A DNA stretch of 64,000 bases, from positions 248,001-312,000 of the forward strand of contig NZ_JACDIT010000004.1 of assembly GCF_013839445.1 (NCBI RefSeq), in the 5' to 3' direction. The position numbers and the translations under genes were made by a program. The stretch is from Chthonobacter albigriseus. Lineage in GTDB: Bacteria; Pseudomonadota; Alphaproteobacteria; Rhizobiales; Pleomorphomonadaceae. A model generated the notes under the pieces. The model had not been told where the DNA came from. It was given only the letters and a program-made list of their open reading frames with translations, and ran no database searches. Shown one piece after another: positions 53,399 through 61,838 of the stretch; position 1 is the first letter of the stretch, and each line of letters starts with the position of its first letter.

Positions 53399-54661
53399 AT
53401 GACCGCGTTCACCGCAACCACCACGCTTCAGCCGCGCCGGCTGACCCTCCCGGTCTGCCGGCTGAAGGATGGCTCGCTGTGGTTGGCGGTCTTCATCGGC
53501 GGGTTCGTGATGTTCGAACCGGCACCCTACGAAGTGTTCCTGGCGCTCGCCATACCGCTCTTCCTCGTCGGCGGTCTGCAGATCAGGGGCGCCTTCGGAC
53601 CGCTGGCGGTCTGCATGCTGGTCTATGCGGCCGGCGGCGCACTGTCCCTGACCCAGATCCCGTCGAGCCGCCTTGCCGACGGCGCGATCTACATGGCGGT
53701 CAGCCTTTTCCTCGGGCTCTCGTCGATCTGGTACGCCGCCCTCCTGGCGGAAGATTGGCGCCGCATCCGCGTCATCGAAAGCGCCTACATAGCCATCGCC
53801 GTTCTGGTCTCCGGCGTGGCCGTGCTCGCTTACTTCCGGCTCGTGCCGGGGGCGGACCTCTTTCTGCGCTACGGCCGCGCCCAGGGCACGTTCCAGGATC
53901 CGAACGTCTTCGGCCCCTTCCTGATCCTGCCGGCGCTCCTGATCGCGCGGCGGGTGATGACCGGCCATTTTCGCGACAACAAGCTCGGCCTGATCTTCTT
54001 CCTGGTGCTCGCGCTCGGAATCCTTCTCAGCTTCTCACGAGCCGCCTGGGGCATGCTGGCGTTCGGGCTTCCGCTCGTCGCCGCTCTCGTCTCCGCCACG
54101 GCCAGGACCAATCGAGCTCGTCTGCGCCTGCTGGCGATCGCCGTGCTCGGCATCTTCGGTCTCGTCGTTCTGGTCGCGCTTGCCCTGGCGCTGCCGGGCG
54201 TCGGCGATCTCCTGGCCGAGCGCGCCAAGCTCGTCCAGGACTACGACGGCGCGACCGGTGAAAAGCTGGGCCGCTTCGCCCGCCACGCGGTCGGCTTCCT
54301 GATGGCCACCGAGCGCCCGCTCGGGATCGGCCCCTTCGTCTTCCCGAAACTCTTCATCGAGGAAACCCACAACACCTATCTGAAGAGTGTCCTGGAGTAC
54401 GGCTGGCTGGGTCTTTCCGCTTACCTCGTCCTCACGGCGATGACGCTTTTCAAGGGCTGGTCGCTCGCCATCCGCCCGCGCCCCTGGCAGGGTTTCGCCC
54501 AATGCGTCATGGTCTGCTTCACGCTGCACGTGCTGCTGAACTGGATCATCGACACCGACCACTGGCGCCACATGTATTTGATGTTCGGTCTCGCCTGGGG
54601 ACTCATCGCCGCCGAGCGGCTCCACGGGTCGGCCGCTCGCACACGCCTCGCGGCGAGTTGA
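53399..54661 (+). CDS. O-antigen ligase/Wzy-like polymerase
   Basis: A 420-residue multi-span membrane protein of the O-antigen ligase family, which polymerises or transfers lipid-linked polysaccharide at the periplasmic face. About ten hydrophobic segments are visible. The family region includes RAQGTFQDPNVFGPFLILPAL, the FSRAAWGMLAFG turn, and a large periplasmic loop (HNTYLKSVLEYGWLGLSAYL, whose His is conserved). It begins 11 bases after the sugar transferase gene, so the two are co-transcribed. Ligase and polymerase cannot be told apart from sequence. Confidence 0.88.
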   Translation: MTAFTATTTLQPRRLTLPVCRLKDGSLWLAVFIGGFVMFEPAPYEVFLALAIPLFLVGGLQIRGAFGPLAVCMLVYAAGGALSLTQIPSSRLADGAIYMAVSLFLGLSSIWYAALLAEDWRRIRVIESAYIAIAVLVSGVAVLAYFRLVPGADLFLRYGRAQGTFQDPNVFGPFLILPALLIARRVMTGHFRDNKLGLIFFLVLALGILLSFSRAAWGMLAFGLPLVAALVSATARTNRARLRLLAIAVLGIFGLVVLVALALALPGVGDLLAERAKLVQDYDGATGEKLGRFARHAVGFLMATERPLGIGPFVFPKLFIEETHNTYLKSVLEYGWLGLSAYLVLTAMTLFKGWSLAIRPRPWQGFAQCVMVCFTLHVLLNWIIDTDHWRHMYLMFGLAWGLIAAERLHGSAARTRLAAS

Positions 54662-54729
54662 TCGAGGCGGCTGTCACGTTTTTCCGCCTTTCGACGTATT
54701 CCGTTCGAGAGCCCTGACGGAGAGACGCC

Positions 54730-55614
54730 TTGATACCGCTGCCCTGGAACGATCGCGCTGGCCGCTTGTCGCCGCTCAAACTCATCGTCTTCGCCGGCAT
54801 CCTGGCTCCCGGCCTTTGGGTCGCGTGGAAACTGGGCACCGGCACCATCGGCGCCAAGCCGCTCACCATCGCCAACCACGAGACTGGCGACTGGGCGATC
54901 CGCTTCCTGCTGCTGTCCCTGCTCGTCAGTCCGCTCCGCCGCATCGCCGACTGGCCGCGCCTGATCAACGTCCGCCGCATGTTGGGCCTCGCCGCCCTCG
55001 GCTACGCGCTGATCCACCTCACGCTCTATGTGGCGGACCAGAACTGGAAGCTCGGCACCGTCGCCCTGGAGATCATCCTCCGCGTCTACCTTCTCATAGG
55101 CTTCGTCGCCCTGGTCGGCCTTGCCGTCCTCGGGGTCACGTCCACGGACGCGGCGATCAAGCGGCTCGGTCGGACCTGGAACACGTTGCACCGTATCGTC
55201 TACGGGATCGCCCTCCTCGGCATCATCCACTTCTTCCTGCAGTCCAAGATCGACGTATCGCAGGCGACCCTGATGGCGGGCTTCTTCCTCGTCCTGATGG
55301 CCTACCGGCTGGCGCAGGCGCGCGGCTGGCCGATCGCCTCTCCGCTGGTGCTCGTTGCCATTGCCGTAGGCGGTGGCCTTGCCACGGCGGCCGTGGAGTA
55401 TGCCTGGTACGCCCTGGCGACCGGCGTCCCCGCCGATCGGGTGCTTGCCGCGAACCTGCAGTTCGCCTTCCGCATCAGCCCCGCCTGGTGGGTGTTCGCC
55501 GCCGGGGTCGCGATGGCTCTGATCCCCGTCCTGCACCGTCTGACGCGCCGGCCGGGTGCTGCGCCCAGCCGCGGACGCCAGGCACAATCCCGGCCTGCCC
55601 GCCAGTCCACCTGA
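54730..55614 (+). CDS. msrQ: MsrQ-like heme-binding membrane subunit, TTG start
   Basis: A 294-residue ferric-reductase-like membrane protein resembling MsrQ (YedZ), which passes electrons from quinol to the periplasmic methionine sulfoxide reductase MsrP. Helices carry conserved His residues (YALIHLTLYV, LHRIVYGIALLGIIHFF). The C-terminal extension has three further helices and a polar tail, so it is longer than E. coli MsrQ (about 210 residues). The frame starts at TTG 54730, supported by GGAGAG five bases upstream; no ATG or GTG nearby fits. No msrP is in the window. Confidence 0.8.
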   Translation: MIPLPWNDRAGRLSPLKLIVFAGILAPGLWVAWKLGTGTIGAKPLTIANHETGDWAIRFLLLSLLVSPLRRIADWPRLINVRRMLGLAALGYALIHLTLYVADQNWKLGTVALEIILRVYLLIGFVALVGLAVLGVTSTDAAIKRLGRTWNTLHRIVYGIALLGIIHFFLQSKIDVSQATLMAGFFLVLMAYRLAQARGWPIASPLVLVAIAVGGGLATAAVEYAWYALATGVPADRVLAANLQFAFRISPAWWVFAAGVAMALIPVLHRLTRRPGAAPSRGRQAQSRPARQST

Positions 55615-55647
55615 ACTCCGCCTGCTCGTCGGATCCGTCACGGACTG

Positions 55648-55693
55648 AAAAAAAGCGCCCTCAGGGGAACGCGACTCGCCCCTCGGCGTTTTT
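55648..55693 (+). terminator. Terminator-like hairpin after msrQ, bidirectional
   Basis: An A7 tract, then CGCC...GGGG pairing with CCCC...GGCG, then five T. On the minus strand it reads as a hairpin followed by seven T. It lies 34 bases after the msrQ stop. Confidence 0.6.
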
Positions 55694-55743
55694 CAGGCAG
55701 ACCAGAGAATGACGGTAGCGAGCGGTGCCCCGAGCGCGCCGCA

Positions 55744-55841
55744 GAGGCCACCCCCCGGACCCCGTTTCCGAGATCCAACCGGCGGGGTGGCCTCCTGACC
55801 TCCACCCCTCCCCCCGAGAAGCCGCCTCCCCCCGAGGCGGC
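55744..55841. other. Two strong hairpins in the msrQ-coiled-coil gap
   Basis: GAGGCCACCCC/GGGGTGGCCTC form an 11-bp perfect stem (55744-55794) and GCCGCCT/AGGCGGC a 7-bp stem (55821-55841) followed by CTTCTTGT. Both are unusually stable and lie between the terminator at 55693 and the small gene at 55918. They may belong to a structured leader or a small RNA, but could also reflect high GC. Confidence 0.35.
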
Positions 55842-55917
55842 CTTCTTGTATCCGCCATCTGCCGCCGTCAGGATGGAACCCGACCCGGCTGCCAGCGCGA
55901 GGATGGGAACAAACGGC

Positions 55918-56109
55918 ATGTACACGATGTCGCACGACGCCAAGACCGAGCTGAAGGAAATCCACCGCCAGCTCGTCTTCGCAATGCACTCGGCCCTTCG
56001 CCAGCGCGACATGCTGGAGACCGAGCGGAACCTCAGGATGCTGGAGAACCGGCTGGCGAAGCTGCTGAAGGCCGTCGAGGTCCGAACCGACGCCGTTCCA
56101 CCCGCCTGA
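55918..56109 (+). CDS. Small coiled-coil protein of unknown function
   Basis: A 63-residue product starting MYTMSHDAKTELKEIHRQLV, predicted to be one long amphipathic helix: MHSALRQRDMLETERNLR, MLENRLAKLLKAVEV, with heptad-like leucines. I recognise no family. Other in-frame starts occur at 55846, 55873, 55903 and 55927, and none has a clear Shine-Dalgarno, so the start is uncertain. It lies downstream of two strong hairpins and ends before the convergent tRNA-Pro terminator. Confidence 0.5.
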   Translation: MYTMSHDAKTELKEIHRQLVFAMHSALRQRDMLETERNLRMLENRLAKLLKAVEVRTDAVPPA

Positions 56110-56132
56110 CCCCCGGTCGTGTCCCCAGAATG

Positions 56133-56166
56133 AAAAAGGCGGATCCACACTCCTGCGGACCCGCCT
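56133..56166 (-). terminator. Rho-independent terminator after tRNA-Pro
   Basis: On the minus strand AGGCGGGTCC pairs with GGATCCGCCT with one mismatch across a 10-base loop, followed by five T. It begins 26 bases after the tRNA end. Confidence 0.8.
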
Positions 56167-56191
56167 ATCTCATTGACGCTTCAGCGTAATT

Positions 56192-56269
56192 TGGTCGGGC
56201 AGAGAGGATTTGAACCTCCGACCCCTAGTCCCCCAGACTAGTGCGCTAACCAGGCTGCGCTACTGCCCG
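56192..56269 (-). tRNA. tRNA-Pro (GGG anticodon)
   Basis: The 78-base cloverleaf has acceptor CGGGCAG/CTGCCCG, D-arm GCGC/GCGC, anticodon stem CTAGT/ACTAG with loop CTGGGGG (anticodon GGG), T-arm GGAGG/CCTCT with TTCAAAT loop, and an encoded ACCA end. All parts fit tRNA-Pro, which reads CCC and CCU codons. A terminator follows on the minus strand. Confidence 0.98.
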
Positions 56270-56393
56270 TCATCGTCCGAAGCGTCGGCCCGGGATGGGA
56301 CCCCGGTGGCGGGGGATTTAGCCGGTTCGGCCGGTCAGGACAAGAGGGAATGTCGTGACCCTCCGGCCGGAACTGTTCTGCAGCGCCCCGGCC

Positions 56394-57071
56394 TCACCGC
56401 GTCTGGTCGAGCAGACGCTTGCATTCGAGCAGTTCGAACAGCGTCGCCTGCAGCCGACGGATGTCCTCCCGCGAGAGACCGCCCATCGGTGCGGCCGGGT
56501 CGTGCGACCGGAACCGTTCCATGAACCGGAAGCCGCCGCGGCTGTGGCTTTCCTCCGACAGGATGCCGGCCGGCAACGGTTCCTCGTCGGCCGCTCCGCC
56601 CGGCTCGTCCGGCTCGCTTGCTTGCGCTTCGGCGGCCGCGATCTCGTCCGGATCCGGCTTCGGCGGGGTCCGCACGGCTGCAAGCGTCCGCAGCACCGCA
56701 TGCGCCGGCGTGTTGCGGGTCGGCGCGGCCGCCGGACCGGCAGGGCGTTCGTTAGGGATCGGCATGCCCGGGTGCCGCCAGATCTCCATCACGAAGCGGA
56801 CGCCCTGCTCCTTCAGGATGCGCTGCACGCCCTTGATCGTGTAGCCCTCGCCGTAGAGGAGGTGGCGGATCCCGCGCAGCAGCTCCACGTCGTCGGGCCG
56901 GTAGTAGCGCCGGCCGCCGCCGCGCTTCATCGGGCGGATCTGATTGAACCGCGTCTCCCAGAAACGCAGCACATGCTGCGGCAGATCGAGATCATCCGCC
57001 ACTTCGCTGATCGTACGGAAGGCGTCCGGTGACTTGTCCACGCGCTGCACACCGATTCTGAACGAGGGCAT
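56394..57071 (-). CDS. MerR-family transcriptional regulator
   Basis: A 225-residue MerR-type DNA-binding protein. The N-terminal helix-turn-helix and wing are in [25 protein letters not shown] and [21 protein letters not shown] 100-residue Pro/Ala/Glu-rich linker then leads to a conserved C-terminal helix ([24 protein letters not shown]). No cysteine cluster is visible, so metal sensing is unlikely. In alphaproteobacteria this gene follows ihfA, as here. It lacks a recognised ligand and its targets are not known. Confidence 0.93.
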   Translation of the reverse strand: MPSFRIGVQRVDKSPDAFRTISEVADDLDLPQHVLRFWETRFNQIRPMKRGGGRRYYRPDDVELLRGIRHLLYGEGYTIKGVQRILKEQGVRFVMEIWRHPGMPIPNERPAGPAAAPTRNTPAHAVLRTLAAVRTPPKPDPDEIAAAEAQASEPDEPGGAADEEPLPAGILSEESHSRGGFRFMERFRSHDPAAPMGGLSREDIRRLQATLFELLECKRLLDQTR

Positions 57072-57168
57072 CCCGGCGATCGACAGGCTGCTCGCCGATT
57101 TGGATCCCAGGGATTCGCCGGCCGATTATAACGCCTTCGACGGGCGCGCTGGCCAATTTCCTCGACAT

Positions 57169-57483
57169 TCAGTCGGCGTCCGCGTCCACGTCCTCGCCGT
57201 TGATGCGGCCCTTCAGGACGTTGCTGGGTTTAAACACCAGCACCCGTCGCGGCAGGATGGGAACCTCCTCGCCGGTCTTCGGATTGCGCCCGACCCGTTC
57301 GGTCTTGGACCGGACCATGAAGGTCCCGAACGATGACAATTTTACCGATTCGCCGGAAACCAGCACGTCGGCGATCTCGTGAAGCACCGCCTCGACGAGT
57401 TCGGCCGATTCCGCCCGCGACAGCCCTACCTTCTGGTAGACGGCCTCGCAGAGATCGGCTCGCGTAACGGTTTTGCCCCCCAT
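57169..57483 (-). CDS. ihfA: Integration host factor subunit alpha
   Basis: A 104-residue DNA-bending protein which pairs with IhfB to bend DNA sharply in replication, recombination and sigma-54 promoters. It has the HU/IHF fold: [60 protein letters not shown] with the intercalating Pro in the RNPKTGE arm, and [17 protein letters not shown]. The acidic DVDADAD tail is a local feature. It lies downstream of fabH and upstream of merR. Confidence 0.97.
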   Translation of the reverse strand: MGGKTVTRADLCEAVYQKVGLSRAESAELVEAVLHEIADVLVSGESVKLSSFGTFMVRSKTERVGRNPKTGEEVPILPRRVLVFKPSNVLKGRINGEDVDADAD

Positions 57484-57803
57484 GGCACGTCGTCTCCCCC
57501 GCCTTCAGCGGCTTCTGGTTGGGTACTTAACCGAGCAACGCATACTGGAGCCCTGCACGGTAAGCCGCCGCCACCCCCCGGTCAATCGAGGCGCACGGCA
57601 ACCCGTTAGCGCAAAAGGATAATTCCTGAGAAACCGCGCGGCGGCAAGTGGCGATTTGACCGTCGAGCACGCCAAACTGCCGTAACCTTCGCCGCAGCCC
57701 CCGACGACCCCGGCGATTTCACCGCGTGCTCATGTCGTCCGGGCAATAAACAATACAAATTATCGTTGGAGCGAATATACGCAGGGCGACGTCGGCGGTT
57801 CCG
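57484..57803. other. Gap between fabH and ihfA
   Basis: A 320-base non-coding stretch inside a minus-strand run. It is AT-richer at 57735-57780, just after the fabH stop, and likely contains the ihfA promoter and the fabH 3' end. No coding frame or clear hairpin with a U-tract is evident. Confidence 0.5.
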
Positions 57804-58781
57804 TCACCACCGGACCAGAACGGCGCCCCAGGTGAAGCCCCCGCCCATCGCCTCCAGCAGCACGACGTCGCCCTTCTTGATCCGCCCGTCCTTCACCGCC
57901 GCGTCCACGGCCAACGGGATGGACGCCGCCGACGTGTTTCCGTGCCGGTCGACGGTGATCACCACTTTGGAAAGGTCGATGTCCAGCTTCTTGGCCGATC
58001 CCTCGATGATGCGGCGGTTTGCTTGGTGCGGCACGAACCAGTCGATGGTGTCGCCGTTGAAACCGGTGGCCTTGAACGCTTCCTCGATCACGTCCGTCAC
58101 CGCCCCCACCGCGAACTTGAACACCTCGCGGCCCTCCATGCGCAGGTGCCCCACCGTCCCGGTGGAGGAGGGACCGCCGTCCACGTAGAGCTTCTCCTTG
58201 TGCCGCCCGTCGGAGCGAAGGTGCGACGTCAGGACACCGCGGTCGTCCGTCGTTCCCTGCCCCTCCTGCGCCTCCAGCACGATCGCCCCCGCGCCGTCGC
58301 CGAACAGGACGCAGGTGGTGCGGTCGGTCCAATCCAGGATGCGCGAGAAGGTCTCCGCCCCGATCACCAGCGCACGCTTGGCGAGCCCCGTGCGCAGCAT
58401 GCTGTCGGCGGTCGTCACGCCGTAGACGAACCCCGAGCACACCGCCTGCATGTCGAAGGCCGCCCCCCGCAACACGCCCAGCCGCGCCTGGACTTCCACT
58501 GCCGTCGCCGGAAAGGTGTTGTCCGGCGTCGCCGTCGCCAGGATGATCAGGTCGATGTCGTCCGCGGTCACGCCGGCTGCCGCCATCGCCCGCCGGGCGG
58601 CTTCGGTGGCCAGCGTCGCCGTCGTCTCGCCCTCCGCCGCGATATGCCGCTGACGGATGCCCGTCCGCTGGGCGATCCACTCGTCCGACGTATCGACCAT
58701 GCGGGCCAGTTCGTCGTTGGTGAGAACGCGTTCCGGCAGGTAGCTGCCGGTGCCGGTGACGACGGAACGGATGACGGTCAA
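57804..58781 (-). CDS. fabH: Beta-ketoacyl-ACP synthase III, TTG start
   Basis: Condenses acetyl-CoA with malonyl-ACP to start fatty acid synthesis. The 325-residue enzyme has the catalytic triad Cys115 (MQAVCSGF), His252 (VPHQANRRI) and Asn282 (RHGNTSAA). The mature start [20 protein letters not shown] corresponds to TTG 58781; no ATG or GTG in frame fits the family N-terminus, and AAGGTG is nine bases upstream. The gene begins 16 bases after the plsX stop, the usual plsX-fabH order in alphaproteobacteria. Confidence 0.95.
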   Translation of the reverse strand: MTVIRSVVTGTGSYLPERVLTNDELARMVDTSDEWIAQRTGIRQRHIAAEGETTATLATEAARRAMAAAGVTADDIDLIILATATPDNTFPATAVEVQARLGVLRGAAFDMQAVCSGFVYGVTTADSMLRTGLAKRALVIGAETFSRILDWTDRTTCVLFGDGAGAIVLEAQEGQGTTDDRGVLTSHLRSDGRHKEKLYVDGGPSSTGTVGHLRMEGREVFKFAVGAVTDVIEEAFKATGFNGDTIDWFVPHQANRRIIEGSAKKLDIDLSKVVITVDRHGNTSAASIPLAVDAAVKDGRIKKGDVVLLEAMGGGFTWGAVLVRW

Positions 58782-58797
58782 GGGTGCTGCACCTTTT

Positions 58798-59853
58798 TCA
58801 CGGCAGGGCGGCAGTGGCTTCGCCGAACCGGCCGCGATGATAATGAGAGAGGTCGTGGTTGATCTTCGCCAAGAGATCGTTACGAACCATGTCGTATCCA
58901 AGGTCCAGCGCGCTCGCGAACCCTTCCGAATCGGTTCCGCCGTGGCTCTTGATGACGATTCCGTTCAGCCCGAGGAACACGCCGCCGTTCAGCTTGCGCG
59001 GATCCATCTTCTCGCGCAGCCGCTCGAAGGCCGAGCGGGCGAAGAAATAGCCGATCTTGGCCATCAGCGTCCGGCTCATTGCCGCCTTCAGGTAGGACCC
59101 GACCTGCCGGGCCGTCCCCTCCGCCGTCTTCAGCGCGATATTGCCGGCGAACCCCTCGGTGACGATGACGTCGACCTTGCCCTGGCCGATGTCGTCGCCC
59201 TCCACGAAGCCCGAATAGGCCAGGTTCGGCAGGTTGGAATCGCGCAGGATCTGGCCCGCCGTCCGGATCTCCTCGTTGCCCTTCATCTCCTCGACGCCGA
59301 TGTTGAGGAGGCCGACGGTCGGCCGGTCGATCTGGAACAACGCGCGCGCCATCGCCCCGCCCATCACTGCGAAGTCGATCAGCTGCTGCGCGTCAGCGTC
59401 CACCGTGGCGCCGACATCGAGCACGATCGATTCGGAGCGGAGCGTCGGCCAGATCGCTGCGATCGCCGGCCGCTCGATGTTCGACAGCGTGCGCAGGCAG
59501 AACTTCGACATCGCCATCAGCGCGCCGGTGTTGCCCGCCGAAACGGCCACCTGCGCCTCGCCGCGCTTCACCGCCTCGACGGCCTTCCACATCGACGACT
59601 TCCAACGCCCGTGCCGCAGCGCCTGGCTGGGCTTTTCGTCCATCCCCACCGTCACCTCGCAGTGAGTGAAGGTGGACGCGGCCTCCAGCCGGGGATGCAG
59701 CGCCAACACCGGCCGCACGGCCGCTTCGTCGCCGAACAGGGCGAAGCGAACCTCCGGACGGCGGCTGAGCAGGAGGTCGGCGCCGGGGATCACCACGGAA
59801 GGTCCGTGGTCGCCACCCATGACGTCGACAGCAATGATCATCGGCTGGACCAT
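58798..59853 (-). CDS. plsX: Phosphate acyltransferase PlsX
   Basis: Converts acyl-ACP to acyl phosphate for phospholipid synthesis. The 351-residue protein starts [20 protein letters not shown] and carries [14 protein letters not shown], the LDVGATVDA region and [16 protein letters not shown], all PlsX hallmarks. ATG 59853 and ATG 59841 both fit; neither has a strong RBS, and the first gives the longer N-terminus. The frame is open far upstream into yceD. It heads plsX-fabH and follows yceD. Confidence 0.96.
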   Translation of the reverse strand: MVQPMIIAVDVMGGDHGPSVVIPGADLLLSRRPEVRFALFGDEAAVRPVLALHPRLEAASTFTHCEVTVGMDEKPSQALRHGRWKSSMWKAVEAVKRGEAQVAVSAGNTGALMAMSKFCLRTLSNIERPAIAAIWPTLRSESIVLDVGATVDADAQQLIDFAVMGGAMARALFQIDRPTVGLLNIGVEEMKGNEEIRTAGQILRDSNLPNLAYSGFVEGDDIGQGKVDVIVTEGFAGNIALKTAEGTARQVGSYLKAAMSRTLMAKIGYFFARSAFERLREKMDPRKLNGGVFLGLNGIVIKSHGGTDSEGFASALDLGYDMVRNDLLAKINHDLSHYHRGRFGEATAALP

Positions 59854-59978
59854 GGAGACCTGTGGTGAGGCGCCGCCGTTCGAATGCGGGCGACGTCCTG
59901 AATGCGGCCGGAAGATAGCGGGTTGGTCGCGTGAGACAACAGGAAAGTGAGCGGCCCCGCGGCGTGGCCGTCCGAGGC

Positions 59979-60530
59979 TCAATCCGCCTCGCCCTGCCCT
60001 TTCAGCCGCTGCAGTGCCGCGAACGGGGACGGCGCCACGTCGTCGCGTCCGTCGTCCTCGATCAGCGCGTCGAAGGCGACACCCGGCGCACGGGGATAGG
60101 GGTCGAGTCCGAGCGCCAGGTGCTCGGCCGCCACCGCGCCGAGGTCGATGGTGTTGCCTTCCAGCGGCTCCGGTGGGTCGTCCGCGTCCGGGTCGATCTC
60201 GATCTCGTCGCCCACCGGGCCGATCTCGCCGGCCGGAAGGAACGTGAGTTCCACATCCTCCTCCACCGTCTCCGGAACCGGCTCCAGCGTGACCACGCAA
60301 GCCTGCCGGACCCGCCCGGACACGGTCCCCTTCAGTTTCAGCCCGGTCTTGCGCCAGGGCGTGATCTTGAAGGTCGCGCGGAGCTCGTCGATTCCCAGGA
60401 TGTCGAGATCCCGGGCAAGCGCTTCCCGTTCCGCAGCCGTCGCCTCGATCGTCGCTTCGGTGCCCTTGGGAGCCAGCGCGGCGATGGATTTCGGCCGTGA
60501 GAATGGCCGGTGGTGGACGTCGTCGGTCAT
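59979..60530 (-). CDS. YceD/DUF177 family protein
   Basis: A 183-residue member of the YceD/DUF177 family, small proteins thought to act in 23S rRNA accumulation or ribosome-linked processes and usually adjacent to rpmF or plsX. It has the family pattern [27 protein letters not shown], then an acidic stretch ([16 protein letters not shown]) and a GEAD tail. Its ATG overlaps the TGA of the chaperone gene (ATGA), indicating coupling. In many bacteria rpmF separates it from plsX, but not here. Confidence 0.88.
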   Translation of the reverse strand: MTDDVHHRPFSRPKSIAALAPKGTEATIEATAAEREALARDLDILGIDELRATFKITPWRKTGLKLKGTVSGRVRQACVVTLEPVPETVEEDVELTFLPAGEIGPVGDEIEIDPDADDPPEPLEGNTIDLGAVAAEHLALGLDPYPRAPGVAFDALIEDDGRDDVAPSPFAALQRLKGQGEAD

Positions 60531-61069
60531 GGGGTGGTGTCCGATGGAGATGGCGGGTCGGGAAAGCGGAAATCGCCGGCGACGATGCTGTCGGGCGTCG
60601 CCTCGGCCAGCCGGCGGGCAACCGCGCCCAGGTGGACGGCCAGCCGCGCCGCCGACGCGGGATCGCCGCCGTCGTAGACGTTGCGGTCGAGCGCGGCGGC
60701 AAGCGCGTTGGCGTCTGCTCCGGCGATCGCCGTTTCGTAAGCCCCGACGCGGCCGAAAAAGGCCTGCGCGATCTTCTTCATGCGCTTGGGCACGCCGACG
60801 TCGCTGATTCCCATCTCGCGCAGGCTGTTGTCCATGTCGGCGAAGAAGGTTTCCGACAGCACGCGCGCCGCGTCCCGATGCTTGCCGCCGGCGGCCGTCA
60901 ACCGTCCGACCACGAGACCGCACACCGCCACGATCAGCTCGAAACGACCCTCCACGGTGTCGGGAACGCCGTAGTCCATATAGAAGATCGGGTTCCGGGC
61001 GTGGCCGACGACGGAGGCGTAGACCGCGTCCACCCCTTCGTCGCGGCGTCGGAACAGGCCGAAGACCAT
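60527..61069 (-). CDS. Ubiquinol-cytochrome c chaperone-family protein
   Basis: A 180-residue protein of the family that includes CBP3/UQCC1, assembly factors of the cytochrome bc1 complex. The conserved core includes [57 protein letters not shown] and AYETAI. In alphaproteobacteria it is regularly paired with yceD, as here, where the two overlap. The role is inferred from the mitochondrial relatives. It is divergent from bamE with a 147-base intergenic region. Confidence 0.88.
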   Translation of the reverse strand: MVFGLFRRRDEGVDAVYASVVGHARNPIFYMDYGVPDTVEGRFELIVAVCGLVVGRLTAAGGKHRDAARVLSETFFADMDNSLREMGISDVGVPKRMKKIAQAFFGRVGAYETAIAGADANALAAALDRNVYDGGDPASAARLAVHLGAVARRLAEATPDSIVAGDFRFPDPPSPSDTTP

Positions 61070-61216
61070 GGAAATGCCGTCCTTCTCGGTTGACGTCGCT
61101 TTCGATAGGCGTTGCTTCGTGACCTAACGCAGGATAACCGTGTTGCCAAGCGCAGCGGGGCATTCTCGAGGGATGGCTGAGCCGCGCGGGCGCAGGAGTC
61201 GGGTCGGGAGGCAATC

Positions 61217-61708
61217 GTGGCCATGGCGCGAGGGGTTAAGGTTCTGATGATGACCAAGTCCGGCACCGTCGGTTTGATGCTTGGCCTGTTGGCGGCCGGA
61301 ACGTTGGCATCCTGTGGCCCACCCCCGGTGACACACGGCTACGTCCTCTCCGAAAGCGCTCTCGAGCAGGTGCCGGTGGGGTCGTCGCGCGAGCAGGTGA
61401 TGCTGGTTCTCGGCACGCCGTCGACCACGTCCACGCTGGCCGGCGACACCTTCTACTACATCTCCCAGACCATCCAGGAGAACGCCTTCCTGGGCCGCTC
61501 GATCACCGACCAGCGCGTGGTGGCCGTCTACTTCGACGAGAACGGCATGGTCCGCCAGATCGCCAACTACGGACTGCAGGATGGTCGCGTGTTCGACTTT
61601 GTCCAGCGCAAGACCCGCACCAGCGGTTCCGACCTCAGCCTGATCTCTCAGATCCTCCAGGGCGTGGGACGGACCAACCCCTTCGGCGGCAGCGGCGGCC
61701 GACCCTGA
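61217..61708 (+). CDS. bamE: Outer membrane assembly lipoprotein BamE
   Basis: A 163-residue lipoprotein of the BAM complex that inserts beta-barrel proteins into the outer membrane. The N-terminus has a signal sequence with lipobox LASC (Cys33), then the SmpA/OmlA core: LEQVPVGSSREQVMLVLGTPSTTS and YYISQTIQENAFLGRSITDQRVVAVYFDENG. GTG 61217 has GGGAGG five bases upstream and is preferred, with ATG 61223 as an alternative. It stands alone on the plus strand, divergent from the chaperone-yceD-plsX group, and ends at a strong terminator. Confidence 0.93.
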   Translation: MAMARGVKVLMMTKSGTVGLMLGLLAAGTLASCGPPPVTHGYVLSESALEQVPVGSSREQVMLVLGTPSTTSTLAGDTFYYISQTIQENAFLGRSITDQRVVAVYFDENGMVRQIANYGLQDGRVFDFVQRKTRTSGSDLSLISQILQGVGRTNPFGGSGGRP

Positions 61709-61730
61709 GCGTTCCAGGAGACGCATTTTC

Positions 61731-61764
61731 AAAGGCCGGGCTTCAGCCCGGCCTTTTTGTTTCG
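61731..61764 (+). terminator. Strong rho-independent terminator after bamE
   Basis: AAAGGCCGGGC pairs perfectly with GCCCGGCCTTT around a TTCA loop, followed by a T-rich TTTTTGTTTC tail, starting 22 bases after the bamE stop. Confidence 0.92.
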
Positions 61765-61780
61765 GACGCTTGAACAACAA

Positions 61781-61806
61781 GGCCCGCGGGATGTCTCCCG
61801 CGGGCC
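61781..61806 (-). terminator. Terminator-like hairpin after hppA
   Basis: GGCCCGCGGG and CCCGCGGGCC form a 10-bp perfect stem around a six-base loop. On the minus strand TTGTTGTTC follows. It lies about 30 bases after the hppA stop and back-to-back with the bamE terminator. Confidence 0.7.
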
Positions 61807-61838
61807 ATTTCGTTTCAGCGGTCTGCCTGTCGGGCAGT

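Noticed and set aside
55638-56150. A 170-codon minus-strand frame opposite the coiled-coil gene
   Set aside because: It reads through two strong hairpins and the tRNA terminator region, has low-complexity residues and no recognisable domain.
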